From Sebastes aleutianus (taxonomy: Eukaryota; Chordata; Actinopteri; Perciformes; Sebastidae), in the NCBI GenBank assembly GCA_916700875.1, contig CAKAKS010000066.1:5924243-5988242 (forward strand): DNA of 64,000 nt, written 5' to 3'. The notes beneath the pieces are model-generated. The model searched no databases. It was not told the DNA's origin and saw only the letters and a program-made list of their open reading frames with translations. The translations under genes and the position numbers were made by a program. Numbering within the stretch: position 1 is the stretch's first letter; every line of letters starts with the position of its first letter. Shown here in pieces: positions 1 through 12,399 of the stretch.

Positions 1-3000
1 ACTGTACAGCCAACTGTGGATCAGACGGGGTGCGGAAGCGAACGGTGCTCTGTGTTCGTACAGTCTCTGGGGAGGAAAGGGTGCTCCATCCTGTCGAGTG
101 CAAGCATCTCCTTAAACCCAAACCTCTGGTGCCGTGCAACAGAGACATACCCTGTGGACAGGACTGGGCTGTCGGCAACTGGGAAGAGGTACGTTTTCTT
201 CCGTTTGTTATTCTGTTTTCTCTGTCGCTTTTATCTCTCTGACTTTGTTCTTTTATAAGTTAATGTGTGTTTTCTTCCTCCTTTGCAGTGCCCAGTCTCA
301 TGTGGAGGAAGTGTTCGCTCACGTACAGTCACGTGTGCACTAACGCCCAAGAAGAGCTGCGACCTCTCAACCAAGCCTCGGTCCAGATCTCTGTGCGCCC
401 TGCAGAGCTGCCCTAACTCAAGTCTCCGTAGACGACCCGGGCCTCCTCCTAAATACCGCCGCATCACGCCGCCTAAGAGCCACCCCCCCAAGCATCCAAC
501 ACCTACGCCTACCTGGGCTCCCACGAGCTCCACGGCCACAGCTGTACCCACAGCTGCTATCACCGTGAGGAAGAAAACAACCACCAAAGAGACTACAACT
601 GCTTTCATCCCTACCACCACATCCCTTTCAACCCCTAAAACCACAGTCACAGACACAGATGAGCTCGATGTTAAAGTGAGGACAAATAAGGATGAGAGAG
701 AGAAAGTTTTCCCATCTAAAGAAGATTCTGCTGAAAAGGACAGAAAAGGAAATGGCGTGGAGAAGGAAAAGGAAAAGGTAGAAGAGAGGGAGGAGGGAGA
801 GGAGGGAAGTACGCCAGATGTGGTGATGTATACTCCAGGATATGATTATGTTGTTGAGGATAGGACACCAGAGGAGGAGGGGATTATTGACCTGGATGTT
901 ACCACGTCTACACCCCTCAAAAATCCTCTTAACTCAACCACGCCAGCACCACACATACTCATCACACCCACTTTACAAACAAGTCCTCCTACAACGCACA
1001 CAACCGAAGCACCCACCGTCACCCACTCCACTCCACACACCAGCACTAAAACATGGGAAAAGACCACTCACCACTATCCCGTCTCCAACCCCCACACCAC
1101 CCCTCGTATCAACCCACACACCACGCCTCGTATCAACCCACACACCACCCCTCGTATCAACCCCCACACCACCCCTCGTATCAACCCACGCAGCCCCCGG
1201 ACACACAGCGTTCCCCTCACCACTCCCATACACCAAACGACACAAGCTCCTTCAACAACTGCGAGAAAACCCTTCACCACCGCAGCGTTGCCCCAGTCCA
1301 CCGTGAAGGTCATTAAACTAAAGAAGCCGGCGGTGACGCCCAAGAAAAACAGTTCTGTCTCTCGTGCTAAAAAGCCCTCGTCCTGGTCCAAAGGCAGTCG
1401 CTCCAAGAACCAAAACCAGCGAGCAGAAAGTCCCGGCTCCGTCAGTGACCAGAGCAACGTGAAGGCCAGAGAGCCGGTCAGGAAGGATATATTCTGGGTT
1501 GTAGGAAACTGGAGCGAGGTGGGTGCAGACATTTTATGACCATATTATCCTACTCTATAAAGAACCATACCAGTAGATTAGCACGTAGCCCACAGACATG
1601 ACATTAATGCTGGACATTTTCCAAGGCATACCATAACTTCTAAAGATCCTCCCGTCCAGACATGCTGCTATTAGGGCTGGGCAATATATCAATATCATAT
1701 CGATATCATGATATGAGACTAGACATTGTCTTAGATTTTGGATATCGTAAAAAAGCCTAAGTGTTCCTGGTTTTGAAGGCTGTATTACAGTAAAGTGATG
1801 TCACCCACTTAGTAATTATATCCACATTACTGATGATTATCAAAAATCTTATTGAGTAAATCTTTTGTGAAAGCACCAGTAGTCAAACCTACAATATCGT
1901 CGCAATATCGATATCGAGGTATTTGGTGTATTTGATATAAAGCTTTGAAAATTGTCCTGCAGACATGAAATTTACGTAATCTATCACAGTGAGCGTTTCG
2001 TTGCCTTATTTTTTAATTGTTTAAGTGTTAAGTCATTTTTCTTCCATGAAACTGGAGTTCCTAGTGGGACTGAAAACTCTCTACAGATGCTTCAATGAAA
2101 CTTTGTTATGCAGGTTTTCAGCCTCAGTATGGAGTTGTCAAAAAGCATAACCAGAAAATGCAGAAGACTAGACCTGCAACTAATGATGCAACTAAGATTT
2201 TCATTGTCGATTAACTCATTGTTTCATAAATCAGTTAGTTCCTTGGTCTATAAAAATGTTGATCAGTGTTTCCCAAAGCCCAAGATGACGTCCTCAAATG
2301 TCTTCTTTTGTCAACAACTCAAAGAGATTCAGTTTTCTGTCATAGAGGAGTAAAGAAACCAGAAAATATTCACATTTAAGAAGCTGGAATCAGAGAATTT
2401 TTACTTTTTTATTTCTTAAAAATTACTTGAACCGATTAATTGATTATCAAAATAGTTGGTGATTAATTTAATAGTTGACAACTGATTGATTAGTCGTTGC
2501 AGCTGTAGAGAAGACCAACAATAAGCATACGTGGATGTTGGGAAATTAGTTTCGTATTAATACAAAATTTCTTCATCAAAGTCAGCTGTTTGGCAGCAAA
2601 AAAGGGGAGTTTTCAAAACTGTCTGCTTGCAACTGCATAATGTGGTTTAAAAACAACAGACAGTTAGTTGGGGGATTAGCTAGCTGCACTTTAATGTTCA
2701 TGATCCAGTGAAAAGTAACCTAACATACAGTTCTTAAAGAATTTCTGTTTGTTCTTTTTGAGATTCCTAAAATATCTACTTTATAATATTATTGCCTCAC
2801 ATGTCACTTTAATCAGTTTATCACCCAATTGCACACATAAATAATAAGGCTAGATTTAATCAGAAAATCCCCCTCCCTCCTCAGTGTTCAACAACGTGTG
2901 GGATTGGAGCGATATGGAGGACGGTAGCGTGCAGCTCCCAGAACGACGAGGACTGTGCCAGCATGAAGAGACCTGAGCCTGCGCGCACATGTCACCTGCA

Positions 3001-4841
3001 GCCCTGTGCCACCTGGCACAGCGGCAGCTGGAGCAGCGTGAGTAACGTTAGATTTCCTCCTGTCACTGAATCCACTTAATTCATTACACTCAATACTTAA
3101 TTATAATTCCACTTATTATCCTTGTTACTTTTCCATTTGATGAAATGGGTTTGTTTCTGTCGCAGTTCTCACTTGTCCTGTATTTCTGAGCCGTTTTATT
3201 GCACTGTGATGTTCTCCTCAGTGTCCAGATCACTGTGCGGTGGTGGGACGGAGGTACCGTGAAGTCCAGTGTGTCGATTCTCAGAGCAAACGTCCCCTCA
3301 GACCGTTTCACTGTCAAGCTGTGTCCAGTAGACCCGTCAGCACCTTGACTTGCTCCCACAAGCCCTGTATGACCTGGAGTGTATCACCCTGGGGACCGGT
3401 AGGAGCATTATACACATCACATTTCTAAATATTACATTTTTGGCATCATTTACGGCTTTAAAGAGTTATACATGTTTATATAAATCAAGGACCGCATCCA
3501 TGGAGTCAAACACCATTCCAAAATGATAATAAATCCATCCACTAAAACATGGGTTTCACTTTTTATTTATATTTTTATAATAATGTCTAATAGTGTATTG
3601 TATTACATTGCTATGTTTTATCTATTTTACCTTTTCTTGTTTCATTGTATGGCAGAGATTAGAGATTAATAAAGTACAACCATAATCATATAAACAGAAA
3701 TGTTGTGCATATGGGGATGTGCCCATATTATATATTATAATTACTGTCTTGATACTGTCTGTCTTACCTCTAGTAGATGCTATGATGATGATGAGTATGA
3801 TGAGAGTACATGCAGATAGTTTCGGTTTTATTTGCCTAGATTTTGAGGTATCCATCCTCAAGATATATACAGTATAATTTGGGGGAACTGACTATTTAAT
3901 GTTGAAAATTCAAATCACTGTTGCATGTTACATAAATTGCTTTTTTAAAAATAACTAATCTGCTATATATGTGAATGATTTGTGTTCTGTTTACAAGTTA
4001 TTCATATGGATTTCATTGTTCTTTTACAAGACGTAGCCTCTACTATATTACACTGAGGATTTAAATTCCTGTTCTCTTAAACCGTTGTGTTTTCCTCAGT
4101 GCTCTGGCAGCTGTGGCGAAGGCGTCAGGGAGCGGCTGGTGTACTGCCCCGAGCCTCATCGCTGCAGCACCACACTGAGGCCAAACGGCACAGAGCCGTG
4201 CAGTCTAAAGCCCTGCACTCACTGGAAGGCTGAGGACTGGGACGAGGTCAGTCACACATGATTGAGATTTCCTCAAGGCATTGAGGGCATTTCTAAATGT
4301 TGTTTGCCATTTAAAAAAAAACTTTTCTGGCAGTTGTAATAGTCCTAGTAGTAGACTAAATTATCACTCTGTTTGTGTGTGTAGTGCTCTGTGAGTTGTG
4401 GTGGGGGTCAGCAGCAGCGTGAAGTCAACTGTGTGAGTGAGCAGGATTCGGCCCTCATGCCAAACAGCCTCTGTGAGAAGATTTTCAAACCAGAAACACT
4501 CAGGAAGTGCAATATGCAGGAATGCAAGACCAACAAAGGTTTGTAACGCTCAGTCTCTCTGTCTGTCTGTCTGTCTGTCTGTCTGTCCCAGCAGCTCCAC
4601 TGTCACGCGAACGCAATGTCTACAACATTACAGTCTGTCTTTGGGTTTTTTGTGACAAACCTCACTCTGAATAAGCTAGATATTATCTTTGCTGCAGTGT
4701 TTCATGGCATTTCTTTCTTCTCATCCAGCTCCAGTTTGCAGGAAGAACACCCTGTCCTCTCGCTTCTGCGACAAGCTGAAGCTGCTGGGCCGCTGCTCTC
4801 TCAGGTCGATCCAAAAACAGTGTTGTTTCACCTGTGGGTAA
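1..4841 (+). CDS. adamts12: ADAMTS12-like secreted metalloprotease, C-terminal seven exons (5' partial)
   Basis: Coding exons are <3-188, 289-1518, 2885-3037, 3222-3398, 4100-4246, 4385-4538 and 4729-4841 (TAA at 4839-4841); they join in frame to about 719 residues. In order they encode the rest of one thrombospondin type-1 repeat (TSR), a complete TSR (CPVSCGGSVRSRT), a Thr/Pro/Ser-rich mucin-like stretch of about 365 residues, four TSRs starting CSTTCGIG, CPDHCAVVG, CSGSCGEG and CSVSCGGG, and a PLAC domain with six cysteines ending QKQCCFTCG. TSRs, a mucin spacer, four more TSRs and PLAC is the layout of ADAMTS7 and ADAMTS12 only. The neighbours fgf10, paip1 and itga2 favour ADAMTS12, since human ADAMTS12 is on chromosome 5 with them and ADAMTS7 is on 15. 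The family is secreted and cleaves matrix proteins such as COMP. The signal, pro- and catalytic domains lie upstream of the window. The family call is secure; the 7-versus-12 choice rests mainly on synteny. Confidence 0.85.
1087..1182 (+). repeat. 24-bp coding minisatellite, four copies, in the mucin exon
   Basis: Four head-to-tail 24-bp units encode NPHTTPRI four times within the mucin-like region of the adamts12 exon at 289-1518. A fifth, diverged unit begins at 1183 (NPRS). Units differ at a few third positions only. The Thr/Pro content fits dense O-glycosylation. Copy number may vary between individuals or species. Confidence 0.9.
1673..1945 (+). mobile_element. hAT-like MITE fragment (family E) in adamts12 intron
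   Basis: The sequence begins AGGGCTGGGCAATATATC, is rich in ATCGATAT motifs, and resembles a family common in fish genomes. The 5' end shares the GGGCTGGGCAATATA start with the element at 9301. The 3' end seems truncated because no CAGCCCTA terminus is visible. No coding capacity. Confidence 0.6.
2172..2508 (+). mobile_element. hAT-like MITE, family C copy 1
   Basis: About 335 bp with ends of the type GCTGCAACTAAT / ATTAGTCGTTGCAGC. The interior contains TGTTTCCCAAAGCCCAAGAT and GAGGAGTAAAGAAACCAGAA. The same interior recurs at 43158-43482 (same orientation) and 52549-52875 (opposite orientation). Non-coding; it lies in the adamts12 intron 1519-2884. Confidence 0.75.
4558..4587 (+). repeat. 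(CTGT)n microsatellite in the last adamts12 intron
   Basis: About seven uninterrupted TCTG/CTGT units begin some 20 bases after the donor at 4539. Confidence 0.85.
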
Positions 4842-4987
4842 TAGCCAGGGTCACACACCCACATATATTACAATGGACTCATCCCAACTACAGTAACAGG
4901 TACTGGATCCTCTCGCAATACTGACATCAGGTCATGCCATCCACAGACCGACACGTCCAAACCAAAGTGCTAATGAGCACAACGAGC

Positions 4988-5437
4988 ACATATTAATCAG
5001 CGTTTATGGTCACCTTAATGTGGCTCGTTGAACATTAAGCTCTAACCTTTGTAACAGTCCGCATGTCTTTTCATCATCAGTAGTTTGGCTGTACTTTTGC
5101 CCACTTTTTAAATTATTTTAAGGTTTCTAGCAAAATCTTCACTGGAAAAAAAGTATACATATTTATTTTATTATTTTTATTTTTACCTATAAAGGTAAAA
5201 AAAAATAAAAATAACATTTTTTAAATATGTTTTATATTATTTTTCATTATTAGTTTTATTATTATTATTACCTATTTACATGTAGGTCTTTGTAACTTTT
5301 TTCAGTGAGGATTTTGCTAAAAACCATAAAACAAAATAAGCAAGAGTACAGCCAAAACACTGATACTAATGTTAGAGGTTAATGTTCATCAAACCATGTT
5401 GAGGTGAGCAGAAATGCTTATCAGAATTAATATACAT
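4988..5437. mobile_element. Long imperfect inverted repeat (foldback element) 3' of adamts12
   Basis: The left arm runs inward from ATATTAATCAGCGTTTATGG and the right arm is its reverse complement, ending near 5437. Both arms contain GAACATTAA, CTCTAAC, TTTGGCTGTACT and TAGCAAAATC in matching order, and they meet in an AT-rich centre near 5200. A foldback MITE that could fold into a hairpin of about 200 bp is the likely explanation. It may lie in the adamts12 3' UTR, which could not be delimited. No ORF. Confidence 0.65.
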
Positions 5438-5440
5438 ATA

Positions 5441-5443
<3 letters not shown>

Positions 5444-5475
<32 letters not shown>
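5444..5475. repeat. (TA)n microsatellite
   Basis: About 16 TA units directly follow the foldback element. Confidence 0.85.
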
Positions 5476-5477
<2 letters not shown>

Positions 5478-6431
5478 AAGAACAGGCACGTTTAATGATG
5501 TTTAAGGACAGTGTGCAAAATCTGCCATAAAATGAAGTGATGTTTCTGGTGAAAAGTACAATAATTCAGTAGAAACATACTGAACAAAAAAGTCAAATTA
5601 ATAATAATAAAAAAAAGAATCAAGAAGCACAATCTAAAAGTTACAAAAGCTCAAGCCAGTACAAGATTTCCTCCTGCACAGTTGTGATAAATTAATAACA
5701 CAAGGAACAGTTTGCTCCTTTATTCAGTAACAAACCCACAGTTTATCCAGTTTATCCTTCCTTCCTCCAAAGGTGCTTTTATAATCTTGGTGCTGATGAT
5801 TCACAGCTCAACAGTCAAGATACCAGTTATATTTTTATATCAAAGTGAGCTGGTAAAAACAGAATGTAAATAAATAAATTTTGAGACCTCTATTAAATTG
5901 TTAATAGTAATGATAATTTGTGTTTTTTTTTTTACTCACATATTTTGCTTTTTTTTCTGCTTGAATTGTGGTTTTGTCCTCAGAGCTGGCACTGTGTGTT
6001 TACATTTTCCCGGGTTACAAGTTCCTGCTTTAGTCATTTTTGTTCCGATTGTCAATCGTATAATTAAATCGGCTGCAGAACCTGCACAGCTCTGCGGTCC
6101 AACCTGTGGTGCTCCTCCTCTGGTGTGAGATTGACCGATGAGAAAGAGGTGTTGCAGGTCATCCCTCTCAGGTCCCTGTAAAGATTGCCGCCGTGTTTGT
6201 ATGACGTTGTACAGGCGTTGTCGTGCATGTGGAACATCACCTACATGTCTCCTATCAATGAATGTGACGATAAAAAATTATTGTGACTAAACTGCTTTGT
6301 AACTGAGACATGAAATAAAATTTTCTTTGAGTATCTTTAATGTTTTGGCATGATGCATGTAGTATCTTGTTCAGGTTTGAAGACAGGAACCTCCTGGTGT
6401 AAAATGGAGTTGATATTGTAATAAGCACAAG
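5476..6431. other. Intergenic stretch, nothing recognised
   Basis: AT-rich sequence downstream of adamts12. It may include the adamts12 3' UTR and polyadenylation site: AATAAA-like strings occur near 5868 and 6313, but none can be assigned. No gene or complete repeat element was recognised. Confidence 0.5.
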
Positions 6432-7051
6432 AGTAGGAGTGTGTATTGGCAAGAATCTGGCGATACGATACGTATCATGATACAGGGGTTACGATTCAAT
6501 ATATTGCAATATATTGTGATACTATAAGCAAGGCGATATATCACAATTTTTTTAAATTTCATTTTAGGAAAACTGTCATAGTATAAAGACCACACCAGAA
6601 ATAAACCATTTAAGCAAAAATATCACATTTGTACTGCATGCATGCCCCAAACTGCATGTGATTATCATAAAGTGGGCATGTCTGTAAAGGGGAGACTCGT
6701 GGGTAACCATAGAACCCTTTTTCATTCACATATCTTGAGGTCAGAAGTCAAGGAACCCCTTTGAAAATGGCCATGCCAAAGTTTGGAGCGTTATTTAACC
6801 TCCTTCACAACAAACTAGTATGACATGGTTGGTACTAATGGATTCCTTAGGTTTTCTAGTTTCATATGATGCCAGTATCTTCACTCTAGCTTTAAAACTA
6901 ACCGACAACCTCTGAAACAGAATAGTGGCTGGGCCCGCCAGATTTTAAGAGGTTAATTAAAAATCTATACAGTGTTTTGGAGAATCAATACAGTACCGCA
7001 AAACACGATATGGCGATACTCGTGTATCGATATTTTCTTACACCCCTAGTG
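6432..7051 (+). mobile_element. hAT-like composite MITE, family B copy 1
   Basis: It starts TAGGAGTGTGTATTGGCAAG and ends CTTACACCCCTAG, which are imperfect inverted ends. The outer parts (ATACGATACGTATCATGATA, CAATATATTGCAATATATTG) recur inverted at 29610-29996 and directly at 58878. The middle (about 6630-6900) matches the core of family A (GAGACTCGTGGGTAACC, TTCTAGTTTCATATGATGCC), so this copy combines pieces of two families. Confidence 0.65.
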
Positions 7052-7440
7052 AAACTGATAATAATTTTCAACATTAAAGGGTTAGTTCCCCCAAATTACA
7101 AAAAATATTTGTGCATATATCTTAAAGCTAGGGTTGGTAATCTTGAGAAACCAGCAAGAGTACGCTTGATTTAAAAAAAATTATCCAACTGAAAAACCCA
7201 GCCCAGTGTTGCCAACTCTTTTCCAATACAAGTAGCTAGCAGCACTAGCTCCAAAAGTCCCTAAATCTAGTGAGAAAGTCGCCAAGTCGGCAACACTGAC
7301 AGTCCGTCCCTTCTTCTAGTTTTATATGATGCCAGTATCTGCACTCCAGCTTTAAAATCTAAAAATCGCTAAGAAATTAGTGGAGTTAAAACGAATTTGC
7401 CTTGACGCGTTATCATCGCATTAACTTTGACATCCCTAGT
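7052..7440 (+). repeat. Mosaic of repeat fragments
   Basis: It holds a stretch related in inverted order to 3865-3920 (GGGTTAGTTCCCCCAAATT), a short inverted pair CAGTGTTGCCAACT (7204) / GGCAACACTGACAG (7290), and a scrap of family A at 7318-7440 (ATATGATGCCAGTATCTGCA, then TTTGACATCCCTAGT). No complete element is delimited. Confidence 0.45.
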
Positions 7441-9300
7441 AATAACCCTTCTTTGCATCGCGGTCTTCTGCTTTATCAGCAAGGTCATTCTCGCCTGCAA
7501 GTGCCAGATGCTGCTGGATGTGTAACGCCGTGAATCGGCAGCGCCAGGTTCCGTTTCAGCGATCGGTTTCAGCTGGCCCAGATTTCCCAGTCTCCTCTGT
7601 GCCAGATAACTTGACACGGACGGACGCTGCCCTGCTCCGTGCACCCTGCTGCTATCATTCAAGCCAGAGACCAAGAGTTAGTCAGCAGTAATGGAAGGAG
7701 TAACACAACACTGGGTCAATGTGGAGCATGATGTCCTAAAAACTAGCAGTGTGCATGTGTGTGGATGTGTGTGTTATCATGACGGAGCAAACACCGTCCA
7801 GTTGTATTACCTAACCACGTCCCTCATTCTGTTACATCATTGTGTGTTGCTTAATCTGTAGAGTTGCACAATGGAAAGAAGCAATTGAGCTCCAAAACAG
7901 GAAATGCCTGAAAATACCAGACTTCACGGTGCCTTTTTAGCTCATTTTATAGCTTATTTATGATTTAAAATTCCCCCACCAGACATCTTTTTATTCATTT
8001 CCTTGCTAAATCATGGACGGTTAACAGTAGACGCACAGCACGCTAATGCAAAGTCAGTGAGCAAGTCATGGATGAAAAAATAAACATTTGAAAGCGCTGT
8101 CATTATACTTTACTCATCAAAACGTCACTGCAGTGTGAACGTGACCTGGCACAGCTCAGTTTCAGCTGCAAACAACAACAGCGTAAGTGGCTGATGACTG
8201 GTCGTTCTCTAAAAAGACCAAAAATGGCCATAAAATTACTTTTAACAGCTCGTGCAGCACAATGTGCAAGTGTACTAAAGCCAAACAATTGTGGTTTTGG
8301 ATTCAATAGTCGGGTGTCTACTTCAGTTTGTGGATTTTCCAGACTTTCTCCCTGCACAATGCCAACAGTAGCAAACAGATGTTGCCTCCAAAGGTTTAGG
8401 GCAGCGGTTTTCACAGTCTGACACTGTGGGCCTCCCCTAATTCCTGGATGCCTATGGGATCATGATTGTTATTTGATCCTATAGACACTAGAAAATGAGC
8501 CAAGATAGCCTAATATTGCTGTTTGGCATGAGTTATAATACATAAATAAGGTCTGTCCTGAGGCATTTATTAGTTTCTGACTCTGGAAAAAACTGTAAAA
8601 TTACCCAAAACTACTGCAACTCTGAACTATGTCTTTAACTAAACAACACATGTAGGCTATTCTATAGGATCTAATTTTGATAACTAATGTGATATTTTTT
8701 CACTTCCATTCACTGAGCCTCCCCAGAAACAGTTTGGACGCTCCCTGGGGAGGTCCGCCTCCCTCTTCTAAAACCTCTGGTTTTGGGTGTATTATAATAA
8801 TAATGGTTAGAGCACGCCCGATTGGCAGGTAACTGGTAAATACAAAATGCAAAACCTAACTGATGCTTTCAGGTGTGTATTCTGTTGTTGCAGCACTGAG
8901 TGTGTGTGTTCCATTTGGTTTTCAAGACAAGTATTATTAAAAAAATATATACTTTTGTTTGAGTAGCTATTTTGATATTTATGACTAAAACTACTCGGGA
9001 CTATTTGCAATATCAACTTGGACTTTTAAGAAAACCAAACCACCAAATTGCTGTATAGTGCAAGTTGAGCTCTGTGACTAGAGACTATGTTCAGTAACTT
9101 TTAAACAAATGTATTTATTGTGGGGGTTTTTTAATATTGGATTTTTGGATGCAGAGAGGAAATGTTAGGCTTCAGGGCACAATGCAAAATTCTCATTTGT
9201 GGACAAATAAGCTGTTTATAATATATATTATCTCATCTAGTTTCATCTGATTATTACAATGCATGATAGTATGCATCAAGGTATTTAATGCTTTTTAATT
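7441..9300. other. Intergenic stretch, no gene recognised
   Basis: Mixed-composition DNA with only short, non-homologous open frames. No splice-supported coding exon, RNA gene or complete transposon was recognised. Confidence 0.5.
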
Positions 9301-9975
9301 GGGGCTGGGCAATATACAAGCCTCTATTACACTTTTATTTTTGTATCATGATATAATACCTTTTCTGCAAAATAAATTGGATAAAATAACCAGACAGGAA
9401 TGGCTGCTTTTGGCTAATCCAGCAATTTAAATACCTGACAATAAAAGGTATTTAATCAGAAATCCACTGCTTCCATAAAGCAGTCCTGCTCAGAGATTTG
9501 CAAATTTGCATGCAACGACTAATACACCCAGCGATATTGACGGGAGACATTTGATTTTTGAAGCATAAATGCAATCACCAGGAGTCAAAAGCTAACGTTA
9601 GGCTATAAACGAACTACACCATGGTGGAATGACTGCAACCTATCACCACGAAGCTAAAGGCAGACTAGTGTTCGGTGTGATGACGTTTAGTAGACTCATG
9701 TAGCCATTTGTTAGCAACCACCTTTTTGAAGATACGTAAAGGCTTCAAAATTCACAAGTGGGGTTTTTATTGATATATTTTATATCGTAGAACAGACATA
9801 ACCATAGATATAATTACAAGCATCTAACTAAAAACCCATTGACTTCCAGACAAGGGAACAGGAAGTGCTAAAATGCTGACTTATTTCCTGGTTTTAGGAC
9901 CACTCTATATTGTCATATTGCCGTATATCGTTTTAGTAAAAAGTTTGGTAGTAAAATGTCACCTCATATTGCCTT
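9301..9975 (+). mobile_element. hAT-like MITE, family E copy 2
   Basis: It begins GGGGCTGGGCAATATACAAG like the copy at 1673. It contains ATATCGTAGAACAGACATA and ends in a region of TATTGTCATATTGCCGTATA. The right boundary is approximate. Non-coding. Confidence 0.5.
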
Positions 9976-12085
9976 GAGATAGAGAGAGGACAGCTGAATG
10001 TGCATCAGTTGATTCAGTGTCTGACCTGTAAGTAAATTCCTCTGGCCTGCTGAAACTGACACTCAGCAGAGGAGGATGATGTAAGAGCCTGTTCAGGACG
10101 GGGAAGATAACATGACAAACATGTATTGATCACCGTAAAGCAGGAAACAGCAACCTCATCTTGTGTGTTACCAGACACCCCCCAACACAACGGCCAGGAA
10201 CATATAAAATATTTACATTTGATGACCAGTAGAAAAAAAAGAGGCCTCCAGTGTGAGCCAAGTTTTAGGAACATGAGGTTACACGTTTTCCTGTGATCAC
10301 TGAAAAGCTTTAACATTAAAGGAGAAATGTTCCTTTAATCTGGCGGTTTAGCCCTCAAATCCCAGCGTAAACCCAGAGACGGGCTCGGAGGAGGCAGGCG
10401 GTGGAATGTAACCCGTGCACCGAGCGGCTGCTGGTTTGGAGAGAGAAGTCCGGTCTGGTGGCTCTCATCTGGACCCCATCAGGCTGCATGTCCCCCAGGC
10501 AGTCAGACTGGCATCCCTGTACCAGGCCTGTTCCTTTATTAAAGCCTCGGCCTCCTCTGACCCAGCACACACAGAGCGGGCCCCAGGGAACGCAGACAGA
10601 CACACACATGGTTCCCATAGGTCAGTTCGGTTGTTTGTGAGTTTGACTCCCTCACAGGCCACATATGGATCTGAGCTGAAGAAACTCGGAGTGAGGTGCT
10701 TTTCTTTGGTAAAACATCTGCTTAATGATAGTGTACCGAAAAGGGAGGGGCCGTTATGTTCACAATGAGGCCAGGCCAAATCAGAGACACATGACAAGAA
10801 TAAGGTGATTTCCACAGTTCGACGTGCTAACGCGATGCCGTGTGTTGAGCAGACGGAACAACAGATTGCAGGGTGCTGGATCCACCTGCTGACACGAGGA
10901 TCAGGATTAACAAAACTCAGGAGCACAGGCCGGAAATTAACTCCAGAAACAAACCAAAACTAAATTGGAAATTCACTTGGGGCATAACCAAATAACGGGT
11001 GCTCATTTTCATTGACTTAACAATAATTATCTTACACAAAGCTCCTCAGTTTTTAACTAAAGTTAGGTCTTTAACCCCCAAACCAAATGCTGGTTAGTTA
11101 TGATAATGGTGCCATGAACACCAGCTCACTAACATTACGTTAGCCAGCTCACATTAGCAATATTAACTATATACAAACACATAACCAAACCAGCCAATAT
11201 AACATTTCAAACTACGAACACTGCAAATAAAATACTTACTTAGATAGTTTTTCTATGAAAAATACGTACCGCTGAAATGCAGACTTGCATGAAATGTTAT
11301 GATGATCCTGGCGGTCGCGGTCGCCGCCTCTAATGGCAGCCAGAAGTTGTCAGAGCAAAGATCAAGGTCCAATAATGCAATTTGAAATGTAAATAAACAG
11401 AAATACATTCACACGGTATGGACAATTTCCGTTAAAATATACAGTCATATAAGTGTTAGTATACAGATATTTCTTAGGGTGTATGTTCTATGTCAACGTT
11501 TCAGTAACAATCTGACATTTAAATAGTTGTGGTTAATATATTGACTCATTCAACCTAATCCCAGCTCATGTAATTAATTTGGGATCAAGCAAGTCGTTAT
11601 CGAGAAAATAAAAACCATGACACACAGGAAGTGATGCATTTTATGCTGGCGGCGGGGTGGCAGCGGTTCAAAAAGATCAAACAGCGTCGTTCTGCATGAG
11701 TAACGATGCCGTCACGGCTTTACAGGAAGAGAAAGGTAATGCCAGCCAAAGAAACTTCGCCGACAGAAATCACAGTTGGGTTCCGTGATAGATCACCAAA
11801 TAACGTATGCTTTCAAAATAAAAGAACAACCGTTTCTGTGACGTCGTTCAGTAACTTTGACAATAAGTCAGTCAATTTTATTTCTATAGTGTCTTTTATA
11901 ACCAGGGTTACAAGGTGCCTCACATGTGTACACAAAATACAATAACATAAAACACAGCAATTATTGTCCTTAAAAGTGATCTTTGGTTTTACTTTCAGTA
12001 TAAAATACACACCAAATGATCAACAAGCAACTTTTTGTTTTGTTCTGTTTGAATGTGACTCAAATAAAAAAGTGAATTTGATCAC
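9976..12085. other. Intergenic stretch; GC-richer island near 10340-10920
   Basis: Most is unremarkable. The 10340-10920 part is GC-richer than its surroundings and carries overlapping open frames on both strands, up to 153 codons on the minus strand (10465-10926). None has family resemblance or splice context, so they are read as chance ORFs. The island is a candidate unique or regulatory segment between adamts12 and fgf10. Confidence 0.4.
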
Positions 12086-12165
12086 ATAAATATAATAATA
12101 ATAATAACTTTATTTATATAGCACCTTTCAAAACAAGGTTACAACGAGCTTTACAATAAAAGCAC
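12086..12165 (-). repeat. Dispersed retroelement-like tail
   Basis: The motif ACTTTATTTATATAGCACCT followed by TTCAAAACAAGGTTACAACG and an AAT-repeat edge resembles a 3' tail found widely in fish genomes. Only this fragment is visible. Confidence 0.4.
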
Positions 12166-12399
12166 GATAAAAGTAATTAATATCCAGAACTTAAGATCTA
12201 AACAAGATCAAATCATGTAGTTAAATCATATAGAGTCTAAAGAAGAGACATATTAAGTATTACTAATGTGAATACAACAAAAACAACACCTGTATGATTT
12301 CACTACTTTCTCAAAGATAAATGTGAAAAAACTAACTTTTACTTTTTTGAAGCTGAACTCACATTACACGCTAAGAAGAATAAAGGGAATCTTTCCATG

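Noticed and set aside
231..656. 141-codon minus-strand ORF
   Set aside because: It is antisense to the Thr/Pro mucin exon of adamts12; the valine/glycine-rich product is the mirror of the repeated codons.
10465..10926. 153-codon minus-strand ORF
   Set aside because: Single frame without splice context or recognisable motif, in a GC-richer stretch that also has open frames on the other strand.
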